Assembly (NCBI GenBank): GCA_965211995.1 | Contig: OZ243040.1 | Location: forward strand, 434,001 to 498,000 | Length of the DNA: 64,000 bases | Direction of reading: 5' to 3' | DNA from: CAYFZO01 sp965211995 | Lineage (GTDB): Bacteria > Pseudomonadota > Gammaproteobacteria > Poriferisulfidales > Oxydemutatoraceae | Shown here: in pieces, positions 26,073-35,128 of the stretch | Layout of the letters: each line of letters begins with the position of its first letter | Position numbering within the stretch: the stretch's first letter is position 1 | Notes under the pieces: model-generated | What the model was told of the DNA's origin: nothing | Seen by the model: only the letters and a program-made list of their open reading frames with translations | The model's database searches: none | Made by a program: the position numbers and the translations under genes

Positions 26073-27118
26073 TTCAAATCTTTCCATTGAAACTGCTGCC
26101 CCGCAACCAAAGATGATTTCAGAGATTTGCCATACATTTGTGATGCGAATTTAGGCGCCAAGCCTGAGCCGGGGCGTTGAAATACAAAATCATCCTTTTT
26201 CAACTTATGACCGGTAGGCAAATCTCTGGCTGCAGCGCAGGATAAGCGAAACTGCTTGCGTGGTTCAGTTTCGGCCTCGCTACCCCCTAATCCACCTTTT
26301 CCCAACAACTGCTCAACTAAGCGTATCTGCTTAACCAGTTGAGAGAACTCATCCGGATCGCTGGAAAAATGATGATCTGGTCCGGGTAAATCGCGGCTTA
26401 TGGTGAAGTGCTTTTCTATCCACACGGCTCCCATGGCTACGGCTAACTGAGCTGCCTGTGTACCTTCACTGTGATCACTGAAGCCTGACAAGCATTGATA
26501 GTTTTTTGCTAAACTGCGAATCTTATTTAAATGCACTTCATCAGCAGGTGTAGGGTATAGCGAGGTGCAATGCAACAACAGCAATTTCTGATTTCCAGTT
26601 TTGGTAAAGGTATCTACCGCATCATCTATTTCCTGCTTAACTGCCATACCGGTGGACAGCACGGTCGGCAACTTGGTTTCTCCCATGGCTTGAATGAGCG
26701 GTAAATGTGTCAAGTAATCAGAGCCGTTTTTCAATACGCCTACCCCTAAGTCGCACAACGCTTTTATCCCATCAGTATTAGTCGGGGTGGAATGTATATC
26801 AATACCAATGCTTGCGGCGTATTCAAACAGATTTTCCAATTGTTGTCGGTTAAGTTCGCAGCGTTTGAACATATCAAATTGAGATTCACAAACCTCTTGT
26901 CCTTGGCTATGGTAGCGATAAGTGAGACCACGGTCACTGATAAAGTCTTCTGTTCGATAGTTTTGTAGTTTGACTGCGTCGGCCCCGGATTCCTTTGCAG
27001 CCAGAGTGGTTTGACGAGCCAAATCCATATCGCCATTATGATTTATGCCAATCTCGGCCACCAGATATGCTGGCTGGCCTAAGCCGATTTGGCGCCCGCA
27101 GATGTTTATTTGCAACAT
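26069..27118 (-). CDS. N-acetylneuraminate synthase (NeuB) family protein with SAF domain
   Basis: A 349-residue enzyme that should condense phosphoenolpyruvate with a six-carbon sugar to a nonulosonic acid. Residues 1 to about 270 form the TIM barrel (YLVAEIGINHNGDMDLAR, GADAVKLQNY, TVLSTGM, FSDHSEGT, IEKHFT). A C-terminal antifreeze-like SAF domain has QRPGSGLAP. The RPGxG pattern is more NeuB/legionaminate-like than PseI-like, and the usual STPFD is STPTN here, so I do not assign pseI. It heads the PIG-L/WbqC operon rather than the pse operon. It may still fill the PseI step if no other synthase exists. Confidence 0.8.
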   Translation of the reverse strand: MLQINICGRQIGLGQPAYLVAEIGINHNGDMDLARQTTLAAKESGADAVKLQNYRTEDFISDRGLTYRYHSQGQEVCESQFDMFKRCELNRQQLENLFEYAASIGIDIHSTPTNTDGIKALCDLGVGVLKNGSDYLTHLPLIQAMGETKLPTVLSTGMAVKQEIDDAVDTFTKTGNQKLLLLHCTSLYPTPADEVHLNKIRSLAKNYQCLSGFSDHSEGTQAAQLAVAMGAVWIEKHFTISRDLPGPDHHFSSDPDEFSQLVKQIRLVEQLLGKGGLGGSEAETEPRKQFRLSCAAARDLPTGHKLKKDDFVFQRPGSGLAPKFASQMYGKSLKSSLVAGQQFQWKDLK

Positions 27119-27380
27119 AAGTAATCAAGAACTTTTATCGTTTGTTATTCACAATGGCTTATATAGTATTTATACGACTTAACTATCTTCAGGAAATCTA
27201 TATCATTTTAAGGTTTCCTAGATCAACTGAGGTTGTTGCTTCCGTGTGCAGCAACCTCAGTTACAGAAGCCGTAATATTCGCTGCTGACATTAGCATCAC
27301 ATTATAACACTGTGTTTAGGGGGAGTTAAGTATCCAATCCACTTAAAAGTAATGATTATGAATCAGCAAGAGACGACCAG
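27119..27380. other. intergenic region with a strong hairpin
   Basis: These 262 AT-rich bases separate two minus-strand genes. AACTGAGGTTGTTGC (27225-27239) pairs with GCAGCAACCTCAGTT (27248-27262) over an eight-base loop, 15 positions with one G·T. No T-run follows on either strand, so it is not a canonical intrinsic terminator. It could be an RNA structure in the leader of the NeuB operon, or a mobile-element scar. The promoter of the NeuB operon is expected here but no clear boxes were identified. Confidence 0.5.
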
Positions 27381-28718
27381 CTATTCCTTAATAGTTTGAT
27401 TGATGATGTTTGCCAGTGCTTGAGTATTTCTTTTGACAGAGAAATTATCAATAAGTTGAATATGATTTGCATCTACTACGACATCTACCATGCTATGGAC
27501 TAACTTAGCGTAAGCAAGTTCAATTTCAGCATGTGAAAAACGTACTGACATTACATCATCAAAAGTTAATCTGTCTTGATACTCAATTACACCAGGGAAG
27601 TCTTTATACATGGCTTGACCGAAAACCAACACTCTCTTTCCGAAAGTCAGGGCCTCAAAACCGGCTGTACCTGTAACCGTCGCACAAAATTGTGACTGCT
27701 CGATTAGGTCGTAAGTGTCAACCGTCTTTCCTATGTAAGCCACATTAGGGATTTTAGCGAGTCGGGCAAAAAACAATGCTCCTCTCGCATAAGATGTTTG
27801 CCATGGATTTTCTTTGACCGCAATCCACCATTCGTCCGGCAACAATGCCCTCAAGCATTCTATAGCAAGCATCTGATCTGCAAACTCTCCTCCTAGAGGA
27901 GCAGTGGACAACTCGGGTTGCAGATGCAAGGGGAAATACACAAACTTTTCCATCGGTAAATGATTGGCAATCAGGTTTTTATAATTGCGTTTGAACCTCT
28001 TCTCTTTTCTAAGATTCGTTATGCGATGAAAGAACAGGTTCATATCTCTTCTAAATAAAAGAGAGGAGATCACCTTGAGATATGGGCGATACTTAGGAAT
28101 GTTTTTTGTGTAAAAATATGATTTTCGTTCATCTCGCTTAATTGGAATCGGTGGGATATCTTTAGGGCTGTTCTTCAGGGAGCCAAATTGATTAATGTCG
28201 GTCACCATGAACGCTTTTCCCGGCTCTAGGGACTGAAAGAAAGCGATGGTTTTAATATTCAATTCTTTGGCCACTAGATAAAGGATATAGTCGGCATGGT
28301 GAGGAATTGTCGAAAAAAAGACATAGCGGATGTCATGGGTCTTCAGTAGGTCAATAAAGAAATGTATGTATATCTGAAATGCATCCATCATGTCCATAAA
28401 ATTGTTTTCACCGTTAAGAATTGGTTTGCGGCTGTAGATGTATAGAAAAGAGCAGGCGTGTGGCATTAGTTTTTTGTAAATGCTCAGAAATTCTTTGTGA
28501 TATTGATAATTGATAGACAGCATGCTTGTTTTTTTCTGAATTTCCAATTTCCTATAGAATGTATTCAAGTCATGAGTGATCTCAGCGCCGGTGCGTTTTG
28601 CATATTTGCCTTTGTCAATCCAAACTTTAATATCAATATCATCTGCTAGATATTTTTTTATATCGGCATGTAAATTGCCATGTCCGCGCAACAGAATATT
28701 TGTTTTCTTGCCGGTCAT
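27381..28718 (-). CDS. capsule polysaccharide biosynthesis (KpsC/KpsS-like) transferase
   Basis: A 445-residue protein resembling the capsule-synthesis Kdo-transferase-like family. The stretch FVYFPLHLQPELSTAPLGGEFADQ (about residue 272), then AVKENPWQ (about 310), GKTVDTYDLIEQS (about 341) and VTGTAGFEALTFGKRV (about 358) follow the family's pattern of nucleotide-sugar-binding GT-B motifs. No membrane segment is evident; it would act in the cytoplasm on a lipid-linked acceptor. It lies 24 bases downstream of the kinase-like gene, suggesting one operon. Kdo as donor is unproven. Confidence 0.65.
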   Translation of the reverse strand: MTGKKTNILLRGHGNLHADIKKYLADDIDIKVWIDKGKYAKRTGAEITHDLNTFYRKLEIQKKTSMLSINYQYHKEFLSIYKKLMPHACSFLYIYSRKPILNGENNFMDMMDAFQIYIHFFIDLLKTHDIRYVFFSTIPHHADYILYLVAKELNIKTIAFFQSLEPGKAFMVTDINQFGSLKNSPKDIPPIPIKRDERKSYFYTKNIPKYRPYLKVISSLLFRRDMNLFFHRITNLRKEKRFKRNYKNLIANHLPMEKFVYFPLHLQPELSTAPLGGEFADQMLAIECLRALLPDEWWIAVKENPWQTSYARGALFFARLAKIPNVAYIGKTVDTYDLIEQSQFCATVTGTAGFEALTFGKRVLVFGQAMYKDFPGVIEYQDRLTFDDVMSVRFSHAEIELAYAKLVHSMVDVVVDANHIQLIDNFSVKRNTQALANIINQTIKE

Positions 28719-28742
28719 GCCTAAATGTTCCGTAGCGGCAAC

Positions 28743-29651
28743 TCAACGAGCGAGATGCCTGTTTTCCTTTTTGGGGCTGAAACCCAATTGCTTGCGCAAG
28801 TTGATTCCCCCGTTCTTCCAGAATTTGAAAACTCTCAATGACTGAGAAGAGGGGGAGGTATTGAAATACATCTCCAACAATTCCGCGTTGCTGACTGTCG
28901 GAATAGCCAGCAGACTTAGATCTTTCAGGTCGTAAATTTTCTTTATCCAGCGGATTTTTATCCTCGTTTTTGAACAGTTGTCGTAGTCCAGCAGGAAAAA
29001 CTTGGCCTCCGATATTTTCTTTATCGGATCCGTGGATGCGGACTTTTGGAAATGAACATGAATATTTCCGGCGTGAAAATCGTTATGGCGCAGACCCGCG
29101 GCGTGGACGTCTCTTATGAGGGGGACCAGCCTTTCGGCTAAGGTATGGCAACCATTTGGAGGCTTGTTTGTTTCCAGCGTTTGCAATAACTGGTTCACGG
29201 ATTGCTCTCCGGGCAGTTTATCGCACAGGAAGTAGCTTTTTTTCTTGAAAAAGTTCTGTTTGACGGTCCAGAACGCCAGAGGTCCGGCGACCGGGAGGTT
29301 GTGGTTATGCAATGCCGCCGCGCCGTAAAAACTGATTTTACAGTAATCCTTGTACAGCCCCGTCAAAAACAAGTCTATTTTTCTGGACAATTTATACCGG
29401 GGGTTTATGTGCGAGATTTTCATGACCGTTTCTCGTTGCATTTCAGGTAGGTAAAAACTATACAATTTGTTACGTGGCCGGCCTTTTGCCTGGCTTAAGT
29501 GAAATTGCTCTTTTTCGTAGGCGGTGAAACCGCCTGTGGTGATCCACCTGATTAGGGAATCAGCGGATTCAGGGTGCGGATTGACAATGTATTTTCCGTG
29601 TTTGTGTCTGCCTTTGTACAGAGCGCTTATACGATTGTGGCGGCTTTTCAT
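28743..29651 (-). CDS. lipopolysaccharide kinase (WaaP/Kdo kinase-like)
   Basis: A 302-residue protein-kinase-fold protein. The catalytic loop is LRHNDFHAGNI (about residue 190) and the metal-binding segment is FLLDYDNC (about 222). The N-terminal part carries the expected lysine region (RETVMKISHINPRYKLSRK). Family members phosphorylate Kdo or heptose in the LPS core at the inner membrane. Its position beside a KpsC/S-like transferase and in a window with heptose genes supports a core-sugar target. Confidence 0.75.
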   Translation of the reverse strand: MKSRHNRISALYKGRHKHGKYIVNPHPESADSLIRWITTGGFTAYEKEQFHLSQAKGRPRNKLYSFYLPEMQRETVMKISHINPRYKLSRKIDLFLTGLYKDYCKISFYGAAALHNHNLPVAGPLAFWTVKQNFFKKKSYFLCDKLPGEQSVNQLLQTLETNKPPNGCHTLAERLVPLIRDVHAAGLRHNDFHAGNIHVHFQKSASTDPIKKISEAKFFLLDYDNCSKTRIKIRWIKKIYDLKDLSLLAIPTVSNAELLEMYFNTSPSSQSLRVFKFWKNGGINLRKQLGFSPKKENRHLAR

Positions 29652-29735
29652 CTTTGGTAGCCGGCAAATAATTTTACTGCACTAATTGGGCGGGACGAAT
29701 ACTTAATCAAGGAATAATTTTTCCGGGTCAATCGC

Positions 29736-31133
29736 TCACAGAAAATAATCTTGGCGGTCCTCGCCTGCCGCAAGGCTTTCGAGTTTCTCCGGGTTGCGCA
29801 CCAAGTCTTCGATGAACCAGTTGGCGTGGTTATACAGGCAGGTAACTTCCTTGCATTCCGCGGTGGCGTCAAACGCTTCGATCAGGCGCAGGGTGTTTTT
29901 CTGGGTTGCGGTAAAACTTTCGGCGGTGGCGTAGGCGTGTTTGCCGCCGAGCAGCGCCTGCGGCACGTGGCGATAGACCGGGCAGTTGAAAATGCCGAGC
30001 GGACTCATGACTTGGCGGAAATATTGCATGTGGCAGTTGTGCGGCTGTTCGGTGTAGTTCTGATAACTTTCATTTTCCAACACGCGCAGGTTGGTGCTTT
30101 CAATGATTTTGAAAGCATCGTCCTCAAGCGTTTTTGCACGTTCTGTCTGCTCGCGTATCTTGCTTACTACCGCGCGGATGCTTTCCTGTTCCTTGACGAG
30201 TTCGACGATCTCGGCGTTGTTTGATTCGGCGCGGGTCAGGAACGGCTTGAGCGAGATGTAGTCAAAGCGGCTGCGTTTGGCGAGTTCGGTGGCGGGGTAG
30301 ATCTCGTGGATGTTTTCTATGATCTTGGTGTCGTTGGCTTCGCAGTTGTTCCACACGATGATAAAACTGAAGCCGATCTGGAAGTCGGCGTTGAGTTCCT
30401 TGATGGGTGCAATTTGCTCGCAAATCCATTCCAGGGTGCATTTTTTGCTGCCCGGCTTGTGCATGCGGCGGAACGTGTCGTTGGTGCCCGAATCCAGCGA
30501 CAGCCTGACCCAATCGCCTTTGCCGAGCACGTCGGCGACCGCCTTGATCTTTTTCATCAGGCTGCCGTTGGTGACGACGCCGATTTTCATGCCGCGCGCC
30601 TTGAGGTGGCGGACGATGTCCTCAAAGCCCGGGTAGGCGGTGGGTTCGCCGCCGCCGATGATGATGACCGACTTCAGGCCTTTGTCCATCATCACACTCA
30701 ATGAGTCTTTGAGTTTGTCATGCTCATAACTGATGCCGGTGTTCAGGATGTCCATATCAACGCAATGATCGCAGCGGTAGTTGCACGCTGTGGTCACGTC
30801 CAGGTTGATTGACAGGGGGGCGTAGCCGGGAATGTTTTCCAATGCCCCCTCAAAAGAAACGCCTTGTGTGCGGCCGTCGCGCCATGCCGCCTGCCAATGC
30901 ACATAGTCTTTAAGGGTTTCAATCACACCGGGCTGCAGCAGTTTGCCCATAAAGTCGTGTATCGGCGAGAGTTCAACTTGTTTGACGTCTTGCGGAATAG
31001 GCTGCGTTTGCGGGGTTGGGAGCGGGGGCGGGATTTGCGGTGTTGCGGCACCCGCACGCGCGTCAATCAGCGGAGAGACGGTCATCAAAACCGCCCTGCT
31101 GCCGGAATGGATCTTAGGTATCGGCTTGTTCAC
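29736..31133 (-). CDS. radical SAM protein
   Basis: A 465-residue radical SAM enzyme. The cluster motif is CNYRCDHC (residues about 116-123, CX3CX2C) and the SAM-binding GGGEPTAYPG lies about 30 residues later. Downstream cysteines (CHMQYFRQVMSPLGIFNCPVY, near 383-401, then C…C near 432) suggest an auxiliary Fe-S cluster of SPASM type. The N-terminal 50 residues are proline-rich and low-complexity. It starts 20 bases inside the end of the oxidoreductase gene. Substrate unknown; surrounding sugar genes make a glycan or aminosugar modification plausible. Confidence 0.78.
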   Translation of the reverse strand: MNKPIPKIHSGSRAVLMTVSPLIDARAGAATPQIPPPLPTPQTQPIPQDVKQVELSPIHDFMGKLLQPGVIETLKDYVHWQAAWRDGRTQGVSFEGALENIPGYAPLSINLDVTTACNYRCDHCVDMDILNTGISYEHDKLKDSLSVMMDKGLKSVIIIGGGEPTAYPGFEDIVRHLKARGMKIGVVTNGSLMKKIKAVADVLGKGDWVRLSLDSGTNDTFRRMHKPGSKKCTLEWICEQIAPIKELNADFQIGFSFIIVWNNCEANDTKIIENIHEIYPATELAKRSRFDYISLKPFLTRAESNNAEIVELVKEQESIRAVVSKIREQTERAKTLEDDAFKIIESTNLRVLENESYQNYTEQPHNCHMQYFRQVMSPLGIFNCPVYRHVPQALLGGKHAYATAESFTATQKNTLRLIEAFDATAECKEVTCLYNHANWFIEDLVRNPEKLESLAAGEDRQDYFL

Positions 31134-32097
31134 TCAGGCTCACCAATTGGCACAAATGCTTCATCCCCGCGACGATTTCACGGCGTCGGTTGGGTTGTTT
31201 TTGCCGAATTGCATTGACAAAGGTTTCGACGGATTGCGCCAGCGGGTCTTTGATCGGTATGGATTGGTTTTGCGACGCTAATGATAGCAGGTAATCCGGC
31301 ATCTTTATATGCCTTTCGACTGCATGGCCGTTAATGGCATAGCCCGCCGGCTTGGGTTGTCCGGGGTGATGTTTCAGCGTGAGTGTTACGGCGGTGTCGC
31401 TCTGTGCATAGTCCCGTGCATGGAGGTAGTTGAAGGTGAGCACAAGCGTTTCGCGGGCGTCGTCGCCATAACGCGCGGCGCCGTTAAAGATATCACCGAC
31501 GCCGAGCAGGCCATACAGCAGGCTGAGCAGGTGCGGGGCTGAAGCAACCGCCATCCGGCTGCCCGTGCTATCCGGGCTGAGCCGCATTTCAAGGTGCGTG
31601 ATGTTTTCTGCGGACAGCGAGGCGTCGGGATACAGCGCCTGGAACGAGGACAGGGTGTGCGGCCATTGCAGGTTCACGAACAAGGTGCGGCGGTTGTCGT
31701 CAAAGCGCCGCACCCACTCCGCGGTGGCGCGCTCGGCGTCGTCCGGACGGGGGCAAGCGCCGTCTGCCGGCCACCACAAAGGCTTTTCGCAGAAAACATG
31801 GCAGTTCGCGCGGGCCGCGGCTTCCAGGTATTTAAGATGGGTTTCGTCGGGAGAGGCGATTGCCAGAACGTCTATGTTCTCCTCGCCGAACAGCGTTTCA
31901 ACGTCGGTATAGGTCTTTGTTTCGATGCCGTGATTCAATTGCAGGTCGTCTCTCGCCGCGGTCAGGCTTGCATCGCCGGTGCCGACGATTGCGCAGACGG
32001 TATGCCCGAGGCGGGCGAAGCGTGAGGCGATGAACGCGCCCGTTCCCTGTCTGCGGCGGCGGGCGCCGACGACCGCGATTCTGTAAAATGCGGGCAT
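31114..32097 (-). CDS. Gfo/Idh/MocA family oxidoreductase
   Basis: A 327-residue NAD(P)-dependent sugar oxidoreductase. The start at 32097 gives MPAFYRIAVVGARRRRQGTG, where the dinucleotide-binding loop is arginine-rich instead of the usual GxGxxG. The family's catalytic CEKPLW stretch (about residue 100) is present, and the C-terminal sheet domain follows. It overlaps the radical SAM gene and may supply or use the same substrate. A longer upstream frame is open but has no family character. Confidence 0.75.
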   Translation of the reverse strand: MPAFYRIAVVGARRRRQGTGAFIASRFARLGHTVCAIVGTGDASLTAARDDLQLNHGIETKTYTDVETLFGEENIDVLAIASPDETHLKYLEAAARANCHVFCEKPLWWPADGACPRPDDAERATAEWVRRFDDNRRTLFVNLQWPHTLSSFQALYPDASLSAENITHLEMRLSPDSTGSRMAVASAPHLLSLLYGLLGVGDIFNGAARYGDDARETLVLTFNYLHARDYAQSDTAVTLTLKHHPGQPKPAGYAINGHAVERHIKMPDYLLSLASQNQSIPIKDPLAQSVETFVNAIRQKQPNRRREIVAGMKHLCQLVSLSEQADT

Positions 32098-32911
32098 GAA
32101 TCCTTTTTTGTGTTCCGGTTGAGCGGCGGAGTCGCCATGATAATACCAGCCGGCGGAAGAAGACGGCGCGGGTTTGCGTCCGACTGAAGACCAGTCCACG
32201 GAAAGGCTAAAAATCACCCCGAAGACCGGCCCAAAGACCAGAGATATGTTCGGCAGGGAAGAAGATGCGGATTGGGCGTTCGGCCTTTATTTGTGGGCGC
32301 CGCTGTTGCTCGCGTTGTCGCCTTACGTTTTGCAGTGGGCGTTCGGCGGGGGCGGGTTGCTCACCGGCGAGCGTGGTATTTTTGAAAACCTGACTTTCGT
32401 GCTGCTGGTCGCGGCGGTTTATTTCATTTTGCGTGCGCGGTCATCGGCTGTCGCTTTGCGCATCAGTTATCTGCCCGCGTGGCTTATCGTGATGTTGTTG
32501 GGCAGCGCCTACTTCGCGGGCGAGGAGATCAGTTGGGGACAGCATTTCTTTTTGTGGCGGACGCCGGATGTATGGCAGGGCGTGAACGATCAGCGCGAAA
32601 CCAATCTGCACAACGTGCACGCTTTGTTTGATCAATTGCCGCGTGCCCTGCTGAGTCTCGCTGCACTGGTCGGCGGCATTCTGGCGCCGCTGTATCATCG
32701 GTTGCGGGGCCTCGAGCCGGCGGTGGGTGAAATGGCGGGGTGGCTGTGGCCGACGGGCGCCTGCTTGCCGGTGTGCCTCTGTGCATTGCTGATTTCACCG
32801 CTTGATGGATTAGTCGAAGGGCTGGGAGAAGCGGGGGCGCATTGGGATATCAGCGGCGGCGATGACCTTTCCCCTGTTGGGTAGCCATTCAAAGAGAGAC
32901 AAAACATCATA

Positions 32912-33730
32912 TCATGCAGCCTCTGCCTCGAACACGGTCGGTGCCCGATAGCCTAGTGAGCTGTGCGGTCGTACATTGTTGTAGTGATGTCGCCAGTCGT
33001 TAATGATCTGCCTGGCATCATTGAGCGACCTAAACCAATGTTGATTCAGGCAGCCGTCACGGAAGCGTCCGTTGAAGCTCTCAACATAAGCATTCTGAGT
33101 GGGTTTCCCCGGCTGAATGAAGCAGAGTTTTACTTTGGTTTTGTGTGCCCAGAAGAACATAGCTTTGCTGGTCAGTTCCGGGCCATTGTCCAGCACGAGC
33201 GAGGCAGGCAGTGAGCGGGTCAGGGCGAGTTCATCCAGATACCGAGCCAGACGAGCGCCGGAGATGGACGTGTCAACCAGTTGGCCAACACATTTCCGGG
33301 AGAAGTCATCAATAACGTTGAGTACCCGGATACGCCGGCCATCCGCCAATTGGTCGTGCACAAAGTCCAATGACCAACGTTCGTTCACTTGGGCAGGTAA
33401 AGCCATCGGGACCCGAGGCCGAACCAGTTTCTTACGCCGCCGGGTTCTGAGTTGCATACCGAGCGCTGTATACAGGCGATAGGTGCGTTTGCGATTGACC
33501 ACCAGGCCCTCGGCCTTGAGCAATGCGTGCAGCATCAGATACCCGTATCGCGGGTAGCGTTCAGCCAGTTCCTTGAGCCGCTCTTTTAGTGCCCCGTCAT
33601 TGCGTGCAACGGCTTGGTAAGCAGCCGCTTTGCGGCTGAGCAGCGCCAGCCGGCACGCCCTGCGTTGACTCATGCGATAGGCCGACTGCAGATACACGGC
33701 GCCGCCGCGTCGCTGCGTCGGCCTCACCAC
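32912..33730 (-). CDS. IS407-group transposase OrfB (DDE integrase)
   Basis: A 272-residue integrase-core protein. The three acidic residues are visible: WSLDFVHDQL (about residue 117), VLDNGPELTS (about 178) and QNAYVESFNGRF (about 213), giving a DDE spacing typical of IS3-family enzymes. The HTH_21 region KEGxxVNRKRTYRLY-type stretch precedes it. It is made as a fusion with OrfA through -1 frameshifting at the A6G site. The apparent GTG start at 33730 is probably not used alone. Confidence 0.9.
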   Translation of the reverse strand: MVRPTQRRGGAVYLQSAYRMSQRRACRLALLSRKAAAYQAVARNDGALKERLKELAERYPRYGYLMLHALLKAEGLVVNRKRTYRLYTALGMQLRTRRRKKLVRPRVPMALPAQVNERWSLDFVHDQLADGRRIRVLNVIDDFSRKCVGQLVDTSISGARLARYLDELALTRSLPASLVLDNGPELTSKAMFFWAHKTKVKLCFIQPGKPTQNAYVESFNGRFRDGCLNQHWFRSLNDARQIINDWRHHYNNVRPHSSLGYRAPTVFEAEAA

Positions 33731-33990
33731 TTTTTTCCGAGTACGTCCTCAAGTGCGGTCTTGTCCAGCAACGTATCCGCCAGCAGTCGCTTCAACTTCG
33801 CGTTTTCCGATTCCAGTTCCCGTAACCGCTTTGCTTCCGACACCTCCATGCCGCCGTACTTCGATTTCCACCGATAAAACGTGCCGTTGGCGATACCATG
33901 CTTGCGGACGACATCCTGCACCGGTATGCCAGCTTCATACTCCTTGAGTATGCCTATGATTTTCTCTGTGCTGTATCGCTTGCCTTTCAT
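33724..33990 (-). CDS. IS407-group transposase OrfA (HTH protein)
   Basis: An 88-residue helix-turn-helix protein: YSTEKIIGILKEYEAG, then VVRKHGIANGTFYRWKSKYGG, then a leucine-zipper-like coiled coil (SEAKRLRELESENAKLKRLL) used for multimerisation, ending LGKKW. This is the normal OrfA of the IS407 group, which recognises the inverted repeats. The stop overlaps the start of orfB. Confidence 0.9.
   Translation of the reverse strand: MKGKRYSTEKIIGILKEYEAGIPVQDVVRKHGIANGTFYRWKSKYGGMEVSEAKRLRELESENAKLKRLLADTLLDKTALEDVLGKKW
33730..33736 (-). promoter_or_regulatory. A6G slippery site for -1 frameshifting between orfA and orfB
   Basis: On the minus strand the sequence AAAAAAG lies just before the orfA stop (GGA AAA AAG TGG TGA). 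A -1 slip continues into orfB (AAA AAA GTG GTG AGG). This is the known signal class in IS3-family elements for making the OrfAB transposase. Confidence 0.75.
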
Positions 33991-34226
33991 TATGAGACCT
34001 CCTTATGGTCGATTTTATCGGAAAAGTCTCTCTGAAAATGGCTACCTTTTCGGGGGAAAGGTCAGCGAGATGAAGGAGTGTCTGCTTGCCCTGTTTATTC
34101 TCTTTTACGCAATGTCGTTGTTCAGGAGACTGAAAGCGTCCGCCTCAAGCAGACTACCCTGAAGGTGTTTGTGAGAGTATCGGGACAATAGGTGTTTATG
34201 AGGCGGTCTGCGAAGCACAATATCTT

Positions 34227-35126
34227 TTAATCGGGTTCTATAGTTTCTTCGTACTTGCTTGAGAGAATGCCGTTTTCAACTCTCAGGCATGGAATATCTC
34301 TGATTATTGGATAAACCATTAAAGCTTCTTGGCTGAACAATGCTCCGCCGATTTTTTGCAATGGGGTTTTGGATTTTGGACACGCAAAAGTGAGTCGAGG
34401 TATATTAATGCCCTTGTTTTTACGGATAATTGTCAGTGCCGTTGGATTCAGCGAGTCTGATTCGTAAGTGAAAAGTTTGTGTTCCAGCACATCGTAATCC
34501 AGAGAATCAGCTGTACCTTTCAGGTTTTTGCAATACCCATGCCGGTTCATTCTTTTCTTTGCTGCGTTACTTGCAAGTTCGTATTCGGGTTCTAAAAGCA
34601 CTAGAAATTGCCTCGTGACTCGATACAACTCGTGCAGAATGGCTTTTTCATGTCCACCGTTGGGCTCTATCGAATGTGACGTATATACGACATCAAACGA
34701 ACTGTCGAGAAAGGGAATATTGAACAGGCTGCCGGTACATAAAAGGCTATTCGCTATATTTCTTTTCTCAAGCCACTTTTTGGCATACGCAATCCGTGAG
34801 TAACTTAAGTCAAATCCGAAGCTGAGAATTTCACTTCCCAGGTTTTCTATTACTCCGGAGAGTGTGGTGGCTTCTCCAACGCCGGCTTCTAATACTGATG
34901 CAGGCTCACATAAGGATAGGATCGTGTTGGCTATTTCTTTGGTGTATTCTTTCTGATATTTCGCCGTTTTTTCATTTTCCATAGCGGTGATGTAGCTGCC
35001 TGACTGCAAATCGTATGAAATTTCAACAATCTCTTGTGTATTGTCGGCGATGTCCGCTTCTTTGCGTAGGATATCGCTGATGTTTTGTCCCTTCTCATAT
35101 AGGGCTTTTAATTGACGCAGTGTCAT
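34227..35126 (-). CDS. class I SAM-dependent methyltransferase, glycan-cluster type
   Basis: A 299-residue methyltransferase. ILEAGVGEATTLSG-like motif (here SVLEAGVGEATTLSG, about residue 76), FGFDLSYSRIAYAKKWL and VVYTSHSIEPNGGHE mark the Rossmann fold; an N-terminal extension (LRQLKALYEKGQNISDILR) and a C-terminal region with a CPKSKTPLQ zinc-ribbon-like part complete it. I start it at 35126; the longer upstream frame runs into an HsdR fragment. It is AT-rich and lies among IS debris, so it is probably acquired. Target unknown. Confidence 0.65.
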   Translation of the reverse strand: MTLRQLKALYEKGQNISDILRKEADIADNTQEIVEISYDLQSGSYITAMENEKTAKYQKEYTKEIANTILSLCEPASVLEAGVGEATTLSGVIENLGSEILSFGFDLSYSRIAYAKKWLEKRNIANSLLCTGSLFNIPFLDSSFDVVYTSHSIEPNGGHEKAILHELYRVTRQFLVLLEPEYELASNAAKKRMNRHGYCKNLKGTADSLDYDVLEHKLFTYESDSLNPTALTIIRKNKGINIPRLTFACPKSKTPLQKIGGALFSQEALMVYPIIRDIPCLRVENGILSSKYEETIEPD

Positions 35127-35128
35127 CA

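Larger units (their letters stand above)
32863..34064 (-). mobile_element. IS3-family (IS407 group) insertion sequence, 1202 bp
   Basis: Ends are TGACCTTTCCCC at 32863 and GGGGAAAGGTCA at 34064, a 12-bp perfect terminal inverted repeat with weaker pairing further in. A 4-bp target duplication GCGA flanks it (32859-32862 and 34065-34068); four bases is usual for the IS407 group. Comparison with the intact paralogue gives the unoccupied site. It carries orfA and orfB in the usual overlap on the minus strand. Both frames look intact, so it may still be mobile. Confidence 0.93.
32246..34162 (+). pseudogene. integral membrane protein with AGEEISWGQ motif, split by an IS element
   Basis: The first part (32246-32862) encodes about five membrane segments and the motif FAGEEISWGQHFF. 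The remainder (from 34065, EMKECLLALFILFYAMSLFRRLK…, stop 34160-34162) lies past an IS407-group element. The intact paralogue at 36442-37173 shows the uninterrupted order, so the insertion point is exact. The truncated first part would end a few residues into the IS (…GGDDLSPVG). The family is uncharacterised; the AGEEISWGQ motif recurs in unstudied bacterial membrane proteins. Confidence 0.85.
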
